Of a stretch of DNA of 64,000 nucleotides, positions 57,451-64,000 are shown in pieces. Location of the stretch: assembly GCF_013822795.1 (NCBI RefSeq), contig NZ_PNLB01000001.1, forward strand, positions 248,001 through 312,000, read 5' to 3'. The translations under genes and the position numbers were made by a program. This DNA comes from Phenylobacterium sp. (GTDB taxonomy: Bacteria; Pseudomonadota; Alphaproteobacteria; Caulobacterales; Caulobacteraceae). The notes under the pieces were generated by a model. It made no database searches and was not told the DNA's origin. It saw nothing but the letters and a program-made list of their open reading frames with translations. How positions within the stretch are numbered: position 1 is the first letter of the stretch; every line of letters begins with the position of its first letter.

Positions 57451-58056
57451 TCAGGGCAGGGACTTGACCATGTCCGCGAAGATGGCGTTGACCCCGGCCT
57501 GGTCGGCATCGCTCTGGTCGAGCCGCTTCTGCGAGGTGGCGCGCCAGGCGAGCTTGCCGCTGGCCCGGTCGATGAGGTCCAGCATCACCGTGCCCTCGAC
57601 ATAGTTGATGTTTCGAACGTCGACATCCATGGGCGGGCCGTACATGCCCCAGCCGAAGCCGCCGATGCAGCCGCGGATGCCGCAGGCGGCGGGGCCGCCG
57701 ACCGGGCCCCCGAACGTGTCGACCCGGGTCTCTGTGCGGTTCTGCAGGCCGATGTGGTACTGCACCAACAGGTTGGCGGACGACGGATCGGAGACCTGGC
57801 GGTAGCCCTTGCCGGCCAGGGCGCCTTCGACGGCGGACTTGACCCGGGCCTGAATGATGTCGTTGTCGATGCGCTTGTCGCCCGATCCGGGCTGCGCGCC
57901 CGGGGCCCAGGCCCAAGTCGAGCCTGGCGCGACCGAGACGGCGCTGCTCTTGAGCACCGAGACGTTGCCGCCGGGGCTCTCGCAGGCGGCGAGGGTCAAG
58001 GAGGCCGCGGTCACGCCCGCCGCCAGGGCCAGGGATTTCAAGACGCCGCTACGCAT
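57451..58056 (-). CDS. DUF4136-family lipoprotein
   Basis: 201-residue lipoprotein: MRSGVLKSLALAAGVTAASL with lipobox LAAC (Cys about residue 25). DUF4136 features follow: TWAWAPGAQPGSGDKRIDND, VKSAVEGALAGKGYRQVSDP, ANLLVQYHIGLQNRTETRVD, then NYVEGTVMLDLIDRASGKLAWRAT. A Gly/Cys-rich insertion (GPAACGIRGCIGGFGWGMYG) is unusual for the family. Role unknown; members are thought to sit at the outer membrane. The 159 bases before its start contain no other gene. Confidence 0.88.
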   Translation of the reverse strand: MRSGVLKSLALAAGVTAASLTLAACESPGGNVSVLKSSAVSVAPGSTWAWAPGAQPGSGDKRIDNDIIQARVKSAVEGALAGKGYRQVSDPSSANLLVQYHIGLQNRTETRVDTFGGPVGGPAACGIRGCIGGFGWGMYGPPMDVDVRNINYVEGTVMLDLIDRASGKLAWRATSQKRLDQSDADQAGVNAIFADMVKSLP

Positions 58057-58215
58057 GTGACTTTCCCATCTTTGGTTGCAGGGCCGCGATCTGCGGCGGT
58101 GCCTGGGAATGTCCGGCCCCTTCCGGAGACCAGCAATCGGGTCAAACCCTCGCCCTGGGCTAAGGGGCGGCTGACGAGCGGTCTCCGCAGGCGCCGATCT
58201 TGGAGAAGACGGTGA

Positions 58216-58578
58216 TCACTTCTCGGGTTCGGGGGCGCCGAGCGGGCGGCTGAAGGCTTCCAGGTCCCGTTCGAGGAAGTAGTTGAGCGCTGTGCGGATG
58301 ACCGCGATGGCCGCCAGTTGGCCGATGTCGTCCCAGGTGGGGGCGATCGCGGTACGGGCGATGTCGGCGGCAAGCGCGAATTCCAGGGCCAGGATGATCC
58401 AGCGCGCGAAGCGGGTCCAAACCTGCCGGCGGGTGAGCGCCGCCGGCCCGGCCGGCATCACCATGTAGCGCCCAGCCAGATAGACGCCCTCGATGACGCC
58501 GATGGCGATGCACAGCACGCAGATCATCTCTGCGATCAGCGCGACGTAGGTGGCCAGTTCTTGGAGAGCGGATTCCAT
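58216..58578 (-). CDS. DUF1622-family membrane protein
   Basis: 120-residue inner-membrane protein with three predicted membrane segments: YVALIAEMICVLCIAIGVIE near the N-terminus, WTRFARWIILALEFALAADI in the middle, and AAIAVIRTALNYFLERDLE near the C-terminus. The pattern RxxxxWIILALEFxLAADI...IAVIRTxLNYFLxxE is characteristic of DUF1622. ATG at 58578 is preferred to a TTG 12 bases upstream. Function unknown. Confidence 0.88.
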   Translation of the reverse strand: MESALQELATYVALIAEMICVLCIAIGVIEGVYLAGRYMVMPAGPAALTRRQVWTRFARWIILALEFALAADIARTAIAPTWDDIGQLAAIAVIRTALNYFLERDLEAFSRPLGAPEPEK

Positions 58579-58664
58579 GGGGGCAGCCAAGTGGACGCCG
58601 TCATGCGCGGCTATCGGGGAAACCCTGAGGCGGCCGCCGGATCTGCCCGGCGCCGCTTGCAGGC

Positions 58665-59108
58665 CTAGTTGATCTTTTTAGCCGCCGCCTTCTCGAGCTG
58701 GGCGGCCTCGCCCCGGGTGATGACGCCGTCGCCGTTGGGGTCTTTGGCTTTGAAGCGCGCGGCGGTGTAGGCGTCGATCTCGGCCGGGGTGACGAGATTG
58801 TCCTTGTTGGCGTCCATGGCCTGGAACCAGCCGCCCTTGCCGACCAGCCCGGCGCGGTCGACGCCGCGCTCTTCGAGGTCCATGCGGGTGCTGGCGGCGG
58901 CGCGGTCCCACTCCTGCGGCGTGATCTTACCGTCCTTGTTGGTGTCGGCGCGCATGAGGAACTTGCGCCGGGAGTCCTGGTACTCCTGGGGCGTGATCTT
59001 GCCGTCCTTGTTGGCGTCGGCGAGCAACTCCTGGGCCGCGGCCGCGGTGGCCAGCAAAGACCCGGAGGCCAGCAGAGCGAAGGCGGCGGCGAGGATGAGA
59101 CGGTTCAT
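58665..59108 (-). CDS. Secreted EF-hand calcium-binding protein
   Basis: 147-residue exported protein with signal peptide MNRLILAAAFALLASGSLLA (cut near AAA-QE). Four EF-hand loops are readable: DANKDGKITPQEY, DTNKDGKITPQEW, DANKDNLVTPAEI and DPNGDGVITRGEA, in two pairs, so up to four Ca ions. Loop three has Asn and Leu where Asp/Gly is usual and may be weak. ATG at 59108 is chosen because upstream sequence lacks coding features. It is divergent from the DUF2092 gene. Confidence 0.9.
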   Translation of the reverse strand: MNRLILAAAFALLASGSLLATAAAAQELLADANKDGKITPQEYQDSRRKFLMRADTNKDGKITPQEWDRAAASTRMDLEERGVDRAGLVGKGGWFQAMDANKDNLVTPAEIDAYTAARFKAKDPNGDGVITRGEAAQLEKAAAKKIN

Positions 59109-59305
59109 GGCATGGCCTTTCGTCGCGACGATTGTCGCAGGGATGCTCACGCGTCCGGCCCGGACGAACCATTGGGCGTCCACCTGAGGCGGCGAGGGCA
59201 ATGGGCCTGATGCGGCCATTCCTGGCGGGAACGTCCGGGTTGCACCCGATAGGCGCGTGCGGGCGCCGATGAAACCGTGGCGCGTCCATGGCGGAGGAAC
59301 GGGCG

Positions 59306-60055
59306 ATGCCGCATGCAAATCATCCAAGGGCGAGGTGGGCGGCGGCCGGCGTAGTGCTGGCGTTCTGCCTCGCCTCGGCGGCGACAGCGCAGGACGCGCG
59401 CGATCCAGCCGCCCTGCAGGCCGCCGAGAAAATGGGCGCCTATCTGCAGTCGCTGAAGACTTTCGAGGTGACGTCGGACGTCACCATGGGGGCGCTGGAC
59501 AACGGCCAGCCGCGGCAGTTGAAGGCATCGGTCGACTACAAGGTGCGGCGGCCGAACGGCTTCGTCATCGAGAGCGCCGGCGAGAAGAAGGCCCGCAAGT
59601 TCATCTATGACGGCAAGGCCTTCACGGTCTTCGCGCCGAAGGTTGGTTACTACGCCTCGGTCTCGGCGCCGCCGACGATCAAGCAGACGCTGGACGTGGT
59701 CTACGACACCTACGGCATCGCGCTGCCGCTCGCGGATCTGTTCTACTGGGGCGAGGGCGCCTCGCCGACCGAGGCGGTGATCTCGGCGAGCAAGGTCGGT
59801 CAGGAGACGATCGGCGGGGCGGCGACCGACCACTACCGCTATCGCAGCACCGACCTGGAGTGGGACATCTGGATCCAGCGCGGCGCCCAGCCGCTGCCGC
59901 GCAAGATCACGATTACGACTCTCGATGACCCGGCCAAGCCGACCTATTCGTCGGTTCTGACTTGGAACGTCGCCCCGAATTTCCCGGCCGGGACCTTCGC
60001 CTTCAACCCCGCCAAGGACGCCAAGCCGATCGCGCTGGCGAAGGTGAACCCATGA
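59306..60055 (+). CDS. DUF2092-family exported protein
   Basis: 249-residue secreted protein. The ATG at 59306 gives MPHANHPRARWAAAGVVLAF as signal; an ATG 18 bases upstream is possible. DUF2092 features: AAEKMGAYLQSLKTFEVTSDV, KVRRPNGFVIESAGEKKARK, FIYDGKAFTVFAPKVGYYAS, TLDVVYDTYGIALPLADLFYW, then EWDIWIQRGAQPLPRKITIT and the C-terminal WNVAPNFPAGTFAFNP. The fold is LolA/LolB-like, a lipid-binding half barrel. It overlaps the Gly/Pro-rich gene by four bases and probably forms an operon with it and the following barrel-like gene. Confidence 0.9.
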   Translation: MPHANHPRARWAAAGVVLAFCLASAATAQDARDPAALQAAEKMGAYLQSLKTFEVTSDVTMGALDNGQPRQLKASVDYKVRRPNGFVIESAGEKKARKFIYDGKAFTVFAPKVGYYASVSAPPTIKQTLDVVYDTYGIALPLADLFYWGEGASPTEAVISASKVGQETIGGAATDHYRYRSTDLEWDIWIQRGAQPLPRKITITTLDDPAKPTYSSVLTWNVAPNFPAGTFAFNPAKDAKPIALAKVNP

Positions 60056-60669
60056 GCGGCCTGGTGAAGACGCCGATCCTGGTCGGCCGCGGGCTGGCTG
60101 CGGCGGCGGTCCTGGCGCTGCTCGCCGGGCCGGTCGAGGCCCGCCCGCGACTTGGCGGACCTGGTCTGGGCGGCGGTTTCAGTCACATGGGCGCGGCCAG
60201 CAGCATCCACGCGCCGGGCGGCGGCGCCTTCGCCGGCGGCGGGCGGCTGGGCGGCGGCGGCGCGGGCGAGCAATGGCACGCCGGCGGCGGGGGTGCGATC
60301 AGCCGGCCCGGGCAGGGCGGCGGCGGCGAACAGTGGCATCCGGGACCCGGCCCTGGACCTGGACCTGGACCACATCCGCCTCCGCGACCGCCGCCGCCTC
60401 CGCCGCCTGCGTGGGGGCCGTGGTGGGGTTGGGACGACGACCCGTACTGGAACTATCCGGTGGCCACGGCCGCCGCGGTCGGGGTCGTGGCCGGGACGGC
60501 CGCAGCGGTGACGTCGGCGGCTCTGGGCAGCACGGCCTACAGCCTCCCGGGCAACTGCGTGACCGTGTTCCGGGGAGACCTGACCTACTTCCAATGCGGA
60601 TCGGTCTGGTACCAGCCGCAGTACCTGGGCAGCGGCGTGACCTACGTCGTGGTGGCCCCGCCGCCTTAG
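60052..60669 (+). CDS. Gly/Pro-rich exported protein of unknown function
   Basis: 205-residue protein with signal-like MSGLVKTPILVGRGLAAAAV (cut near VEA-RP). Residues about 30-125 are Gly-rich then Pro-rich, with GPG repeats and a run of Pro (PHPPPRPPPPPPP). A Trp-rich junction (AWGPWWGWDDDPYWNYP) precedes a hydrophobic helix VGVVAGTAAAVTSAALGST and a conserved C-terminal region with two Cys (PGNCVTVFRGDLTYFQCGSV) ending YVVVAPPP. The same C-terminal region is encoded by the partial gene at 63803, so this is a family with at least two local copies. Confidence 0.85.
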   Translation: MSGLVKTPILVGRGLAAAAVLALLAGPVEARPRLGGPGLGGGFSHMGAASSIHAPGGGAFAGGGRLGGGGAGEQWHAGGGGAISRPGQGGGGEQWHPGPGPGPGPGPHPPPRPPPPPPPAWGPWWGWDDDPYWNYPVATAAAVGVVAGTAAAVTSAALGSTAYSLPGNCVTVFRGDLTYFQCGSVWYQPQYLGSGVTYVVVAPPP

Positions 60670-60697
60670 GCTGGAAATTAGAAGAGGGTTCTAAGGC

Positions 60698-61477
60698 ATG
60701 AAATTTGTTGCAGTAATCGGTGCGGCGATGCTGGCGGCCGCGCCGGGCTTGGCCAGCGCCCAGGAGTCCGACGTCGAGCTGGCCAAGAAGCTTGCGAACC
60801 CGGTCTCGGACCTGGTCAGCCTGCCGTTCCAGTTCAACTACGACTGCTGTTACGGCCCCTCCGACGGCGAACGGGTGACGCTGAACGTCCAGCCGGTGGT
60901 GCCGCTGCACCTGACCGATGACTGGAACCTGATCATTCGCACCATCGTGCCGGTGATCTCGCAGAGCGAGACCGCGCCCGGCCTCGGCGATCAGATGGGG
61001 TTCGGCGACACCCTGCAGACCTTCTTCTTTTCCCCGAAGACCGAGGGGTTCGTGCTTGGCGTCGGGCCGGCCATCTCGTACCCGACCGGCACCGACGGCT
61101 TCAGCGCGCACCAGTGGGCGGCGGGGCCGGCCGGGCTGGTGCTGAAGCAGCAGGGTCATATGACCTACGGCTTGCTGGCGACGCAGCTCTGGGCGGTGGA
61201 CACCAGCTTGCCGCAGGAAGTGAACACCACTCTGCTGCAGCCGTTCTTCAACTACACCTTCCCGAACACGACCGGCATCATCGTGAACCTGGAGAGCACC
61301 TACGACTGGACGCGCGAACAGTGGACCGTGCCGATGAACGTCGGGGTCACCCACATCTACAAGTGGGGCGACCAGAAGGTGCAGGCCGGGATCATGGGCC
61401 GCTACTACTTCGACAGCCCTGACGGCGGACCCGATTGGGGCCTGCGCTTGGTGCTGACCTACATGATCCCGTCCTAG
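60698..61477 (+). CDS. Outer-membrane transporter-like protein (neuromedin-U-like family)
   Basis: 259-residue exported beta-rich protein. Signal peptide MKFVAVIGAAMLAAAPGLAS. The mature part starts ESDVELAKKLANPVSDLVSL and FQFNYDCCYGPSDGERVTLN, a pattern found in proteins annotated as transporters or 'neuromedin U', with alternating strands (VQPVVPLHLTDDWNLIIRTI, LQTFFFSPKT) and a C-terminal aromatic strand LRLVLTYMIPS. Such proteins are predicted outer-membrane barrels. It follows the Gly/Pro-rich gene by 28 bases and ends tail-to-tail with the formylglycine-generating enzyme gene, sharing CTAG. Confidence 0.75.
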   Translation: MKFVAVIGAAMLAAAPGLASAQESDVELAKKLANPVSDLVSLPFQFNYDCCYGPSDGERVTLNVQPVVPLHLTDDWNLIIRTIVPVISQSETAPGLGDQMGFGDTLQTFFFSPKTEGFVLGVGPAISYPTGTDGFSAHQWAAGPAGLVLKQQGHMTYGLLATQLWAVDTSLPQEVNTTLLQPFFNYTFPNTTGIIVNLESTYDWTREQWTVPMNVGVTHIYKWGDQKVQAGIMGRYYFDSPDGGPDWGLRLVLTYMIPS

Positions 61478-62427
61478 GGGCGGACGACCACGCGGAAGCC
61501 GACGTGGCTGGTCGAGGTGTCGACCGGCTGGGCGTGGCGCGCGGCTGGCCGGTAGCGGCGGCAGTAGGACGGGGCGCAGAGATGCGAGCCGCCCTTCAGC
61601 ACCTTGCGTGGAATGCGGATCTCCGGCTGGTTCGGGTCGTAGCTGGCTTCCATGGCCGCCTGGGCGCGGCTGGTCGCGCAGCAGCCCTTGACCGGCTCGG
61701 CCGAGGCGGTGGACCACCAGTCCGTCGTCCACTCCCAGGTGTTGCCGATCATGTCGACCAGGCCATAGCCGTTCGGAGGATAGGAGCCGATCGGGGCGGT
61801 GCGCGGCCAGCCGGTCTTGTCGAGGTTCTCGAACGGGAAGCGACCGTGCCAGGTCTTGGCCATCGGCTTGCCGCCGGGTTCGAAGGCGTCGCCCCAGGCG
61901 TAGATCCTGGCGTCCAGCCCGCCGCGGGCGGCGTATTCCCATTCGGCCTCGGTCGGCAGCTCGGCCCCGGCCCAGGCGGCGTAGGCCTCGACGTCGGCCC
62001 AGGAGACGTGGACCACCGGGTGGTCGGCGAGCCCCTCCAGCGAGCTGTCGGGTCCATAGGGGTGGCGCCAGTCGGCGCCGGCGAGGTAGTGCCACCAGGC
62101 GCGCACGTCGTTCAGCGGCACCGGCCCGGCGGTGGGAAGGAAGACCAGCGAGGACGGCGCCAGCATGGCGGGGTCGGCGCCCGGATAGTCGGCCGGATCG
62201 GCCGGCTTCTCGGCGGTGGTGACCCAGCCGGTCGCCTCGACGAAGACGGCGAAGTCGCGGTTGCTGACGGGACGGGCGTCGATCCAGAAGCCCTCGACCT
62301 CGACCGGGCGCATCGGCGCCTCTTCCGGGTAGTGGATGTCCGAGCCCATGCGAAAGCCGCCGCCCGGAATCCAGACCATGTCGGGCCGTTGGTCAGGCGC
62401 GCGAAGCTGACGCTGCATTTGGGGCAT
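61474..62427 (-). CDS. Formylglycine-generating enzyme (sulfatase-modifying factor family)
   Basis: 317-residue enzyme that oxidises a Cys in a CxPxR sulfatase motif to formylglycine. ATG 62427 is chosen; the frame continues upstream but without FGE similarity. SUMF1-domain motifs: MVWIPGGGFRMGSDIHYPEE, FWIDARPVSNRDFAVFVEAT, PVVHVSWADVEAYAAWAGAE, LPTEAEWEYAARGG, MIGNTWEWTTDWW. The active-site Cys pair is present as Cys284 and Cys289 in GGSHLCAPSYCRRYRPAARH, followed by STSHVGFRVV, just as in authentic FGE; many bacterial FGE-sulfatase-domain proteins lack it. No signal peptide. No sulfatase gene is in the window. Confidence 0.93.
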   Translation of the reverse strand: MPQMQRQLRAPDQRPDMVWIPGGGFRMGSDIHYPEEAPMRPVEVEGFWIDARPVSNRDFAVFVEATGWVTTAEKPADPADYPGADPAMLAPSSLVFLPTAGPVPLNDVRAWWHYLAGADWRHPYGPDSSLEGLADHPVVHVSWADVEAYAAWAGAELPTEAEWEYAARGGLDARIYAWGDAFEPGGKPMAKTWHGRFPFENLDKTGWPRTAPIGSYPPNGYGLVDMIGNTWEWTTDWWSTASAEPVKGCCATSRAQAAMEASYDPNQPEIRIPRKVLKGGSHLCAPSYCRRYRPAARHAQPVDTSTSHVGFRVVVRP

Positions 62428-62527
62428 CCGATGTGTCCTCGATCGCGGAAGGTTGTAGGCGATCTCAGCATCGCCGGAAACGCTTGGCGATCCGGCGAAA
62501 CCCTGATCACGAGCGGCGCGCACGGTT

Positions 62528-62560
62528 AGGCCCCGCGCCCTCGAGAGTGACGCGGGGCCT
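62528..62560 (-). terminator. Hairpin downstream of the Omp85-type gene
   Basis: A perfect ten-base-pair stem (62528-62537 with 62551-62560) with a 13-base loop, about 145 bases after the Omp85-type gene stop on the minus strand and 100 bases before the FGE start. It could terminate the Omp85-type transcript. The remaining intergenic bases (62428-62705) hold nothing else recognisable. Confidence 0.5.
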
Positions 62561-62705
62561 GTCCAGGAGGCCGGGCCCGATGCCCGACTGACGGAGCGGT
62601 CCCCGGGGGGAGGGGAAGGAGCGTTCCGACGTGGTCATCACACCATTGGCCGTTAATCACTGTGATCAGGTCGGCGCCTCATGCGCGGCATGAATTACCC
62701 CGAGG

Positions 62706-63797
62706 TTAGAAGGCCTCGCCGATGTAGAAGTAGAAGGCCTGGGAGTCCTCGCCGAACGCGAAGTCAAAGCTGGCGTTGACGTTGTGCGCCTTGGAGGCCT
62801 TGAGGCGCAGCCCGACGCCGACCGCGGGCAGGAGGGTGGAGCCGAGCTTGTCGAACGAGGGCGCGACCCCGCCGACCCCGGCGAAGGCCACCGCGCCGAT
62901 CCGCCAGAATAGATCGCGTCGGTATTCGACTTGCGCCGAGACCAGGGTGTGGTCGCGGTAGCGGCCCGGATCGTAACCGCGCAGGTCGTTGTTCTGGCCG
63001 AACAGGCAAAGGTCGAAGAACGGGGCTCCGTCGCCGCTGTCGCAAACCGCCAGCCGCGCGGCGACCACCGCCTTGGCGGAGAGGGCGTGATAGGCGTTGG
63101 CGGCCAGCTCGAAGCGGCTGTAGTCGAAGTCGCTGCTTAACGCCTGGTCGGCGAGCAGCCACTGCGAGGTGACGTAGGCGCCTCGGCGCGGGGCGAACTG
63201 ATTGTCGCGGGTGTCATACTCGGCCGCGAGGCCGAGCGCCGAGCTGGCGCTGTCGAGTTCGACCTTGGGCAGCGCGAGGTCCGGAAATGGGATCTGGCTG
63301 AAGTCGAGGTTGGTCTTCAGGGCGATGCCTCGATAGCGCAGCCCGAGATAGGTGTGGGGTCGCACGCGGAACAGCGCCTCGGCCACGGCGCCGCCGCCTT
63401 GCTGATCGATCGGAATAGCCCGGTTTCTGGCCCCGGCGCCGGCGCCCACGCCGTAGAAGTCGAGGTGGAAGTCGCCGCCGCCGGCGCCGATGGTCAGGCG
63501 GATCGCATCCTGCCGGAAATTGGCCTGCTGGCCGGCGAAGGCGGCCCAGCTCGTGGTGTCGGTGTAGAGGCCGCCCACCCCAGTGACCCAGGGCGGCGCG
63601 GACTTGTCGTGGGTGTAGATGCCCAGGGCGGCGACGGCCAAGCCGTTGCCGATCGCCGGATTGGAGACCGGGATCGGCATGGCCACGAAGCTGAATGGTT
63701 TGGCGGGCGGGACGCCCTCGTCAGGCGAGGGCGCGGCTTCATCGGCGAGCGCGGGCGAGGCCAGCGCAAGGCAAAACGCTACGACTGCTACGCGCAT
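62706..63797 (-). CDS. Omp85/BamA-type outer-membrane beta-barrel protein
   Basis: 363-residue exported barrel. Signal peptide MRVAVVAFCLALASPALADE. After a short N-terminal region with no POTRA domain, the protein is composed of alternating strands: PFSFVAMPIPVSNPAIGNGL (often seen at the start of such barrels), DTRDNQFAPRRGAYVTSQWL, and the Omp85 signature region LFGQNNDLRGYDPGRYRDHT. It ends with the C-terminal strand FDFAFGEDSQAFYFYIGEAF (final aromatic). Absence of POTRA and the size suggest a TamA/surface-antigen-like barrel or a patatin-associated one rather than BamA. It begins five bases after the stop of a partial gene that runs off the window. Confidence 0.85.
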   Translation of the reverse strand: MRVAVVAFCLALASPALADEAAPSPDEGVPPAKPFSFVAMPIPVSNPAIGNGLAVAALGIYTHDKSAPPWVTGVGGLYTDTTSWAAFAGQQANFRQDAIRLTIGAGGGDFHLDFYGVGAGAGARNRAIPIDQQGGGAVAEALFRVRPHTYLGLRYRGIALKTNLDFSQIPFPDLALPKVELDSASSALGLAAEYDTRDNQFAPRRGAYVTSQWLLADQALSSDFDYSRFELAANAYHALSAKAVVAARLAVCDSGDGAPFFDLCLFGQNNDLRGYDPGRYRDHTLVSAQVEYRRDLFWRIGAVAFAGVGGVAPSFDKLGSTLLPAVGVGLRLKASKAHNVNASFDFAFGEDSQAFYFYIGEAF

Positions 63798-63802
63798 GCA
63801 CC

Positions 63803-64000
63803 CTAGCCTGGACGATCCACGACTACGTAGACGACGGTATCGCCTTCATACTGGGGCGCGTAGTAGGCGCCGCCGCACGAGTAATAGGTCATTCCAGAGT
63901 ATGGGTAGGGCGAGCAGGCCGGCGGCAGCGAGTAGTAGCGCGCGCCGAGCGCGGCCGAGGTGACGGCCGCCGCCGTGCCGAGGGCGACGCCCGCGGCGAC
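63803..64000 (-). CDS. Partial gene: second copy of the Gly/Pro-rich protein family
   Basis: The last 65 codons of a gene whose 5' part is beyond the window end. It reads VAAGVALGTAAAVTSAALGA...YYSLPPACSPYPYSGMTYYSC...YVVVDRPG, matching the C-terminal region of the protein at 60052-60669 (VGVVAGTAAAVTSAALGST, SLPGNC, LTYFQCGS, YVVVAPPP). The two Cys positions are conserved. It is in an operon with the Omp85-type gene, five bases apart. Confidence 0.85.
   Translation of the reverse strand, partial: VAAGVALGTAAAVTSAALGARYYSLPPACSPYPYSGMTYYSCGGAYYAPQYEGDTVVYVVVDRPG

Noticed and set aside
60340..60410. CCTGGA repeats resembling a microsatellite
   Set aside because: Explained by the Gly-Pro and Pro runs of the coded protein; no evidence of length variation from one sequence.

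Overview
The window is GC-rich DNA that looks like the chromosome of an alphaproteobacterium, most likely of the Caulobacterales (Caulobacter/Phenylobacterium type). The inference rests on two large TonB-dependent receptors, three secreted proteins ending in PEPxxWA-CTERM anchors, an ECF sigma/FecR/receptor cascade, many secreted glycoside and ester hydrolases and REP-like palindromes. No rRNA, tRNA, CRISPR array, phage or insertion sequence was seen. Genes are dense, with many 4-base ATGA overlaps inside operons and several 4-base overlaps between convergent stop codons.

Layout. 0.1-8.8 kb: an S10 peptidase, a secreted amidohydrolase, an acyltransferase, a LytTR regulator and a two-gene isoquinoline-1-oxidoreductase-like molybdenum hydroxylase. 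8.8-16.7 kb: a GH20 hexosaminidase and a TonB-dependent receptor, divergent from a TetR regulator, an SGNH esterase, a DUF1080 (3-keto-disaccharide hydrolase) protein and a nitrilase-family amidase. 16.8-24 kb: two PEP-CTERM proteins, AraC and HxlR regulators, a large FAD oxidoreductase, and an rcnR-dmeF nickel/cobalt efflux pair with a recognisable operator. 24-29.3 kb: one giant RTX adhesin-like protein built from a duplicated triplet of Ig-like domains between two SwmB-like domains. 29.3-40 kb: small enzymes and unknowns, a LuxR-type HTH/alpha-beta hydrolase fusion, a third PEP-CTERM protein, a globin/LysR divergent pair with a clear LysR box, an orphan ParA and a methyltransferase.

40.2-55.8 kb is the most coherent block: ECF sigma factor, FecR, TonB-dependent receptor with an STN signalling domain, carboxylesterase, LacI regulator, NHS-type sugar/nucleoside transporter, two xylose-isomerase-like TIM barrels, a Gfo/Idh/MocA oxidoreductase, cytochrome c, a second DUF1080 protein, and a GMC dehydrogenase with its Tat-signal small subunit. 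Read together, these encode uptake of a glycoside, oxidation of its sugar at C3 in the periplasm with electrons passed to cytochrome c, hydrolysis or lyase cleavage of the 3-keto-glycoside, import, and reduction/isomerisation of the 3-keto sugar. LacI-type operator-like sites lie upstream of the transporter operon, between the DUF1080 and GMC genes, and also upstream of the receptor at 13.4 kb, which suggests one LacI regulon joining both loci.

55.7-64 kb: an envelope cluster (DUF3313, BASS transporter, DUF4136 lipoprotein, DUF1622, EF-hand protein, DUF2092, a Gly/Pro-rich protein, an outer-membrane transporter-like protein, an intact formylglycine-generating enzyme, an Omp85-type barrel, and the 3' end of a second copy of the Gly/Pro-rich family running off the window). 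Domain names were assigned by reading motifs, not by database search.
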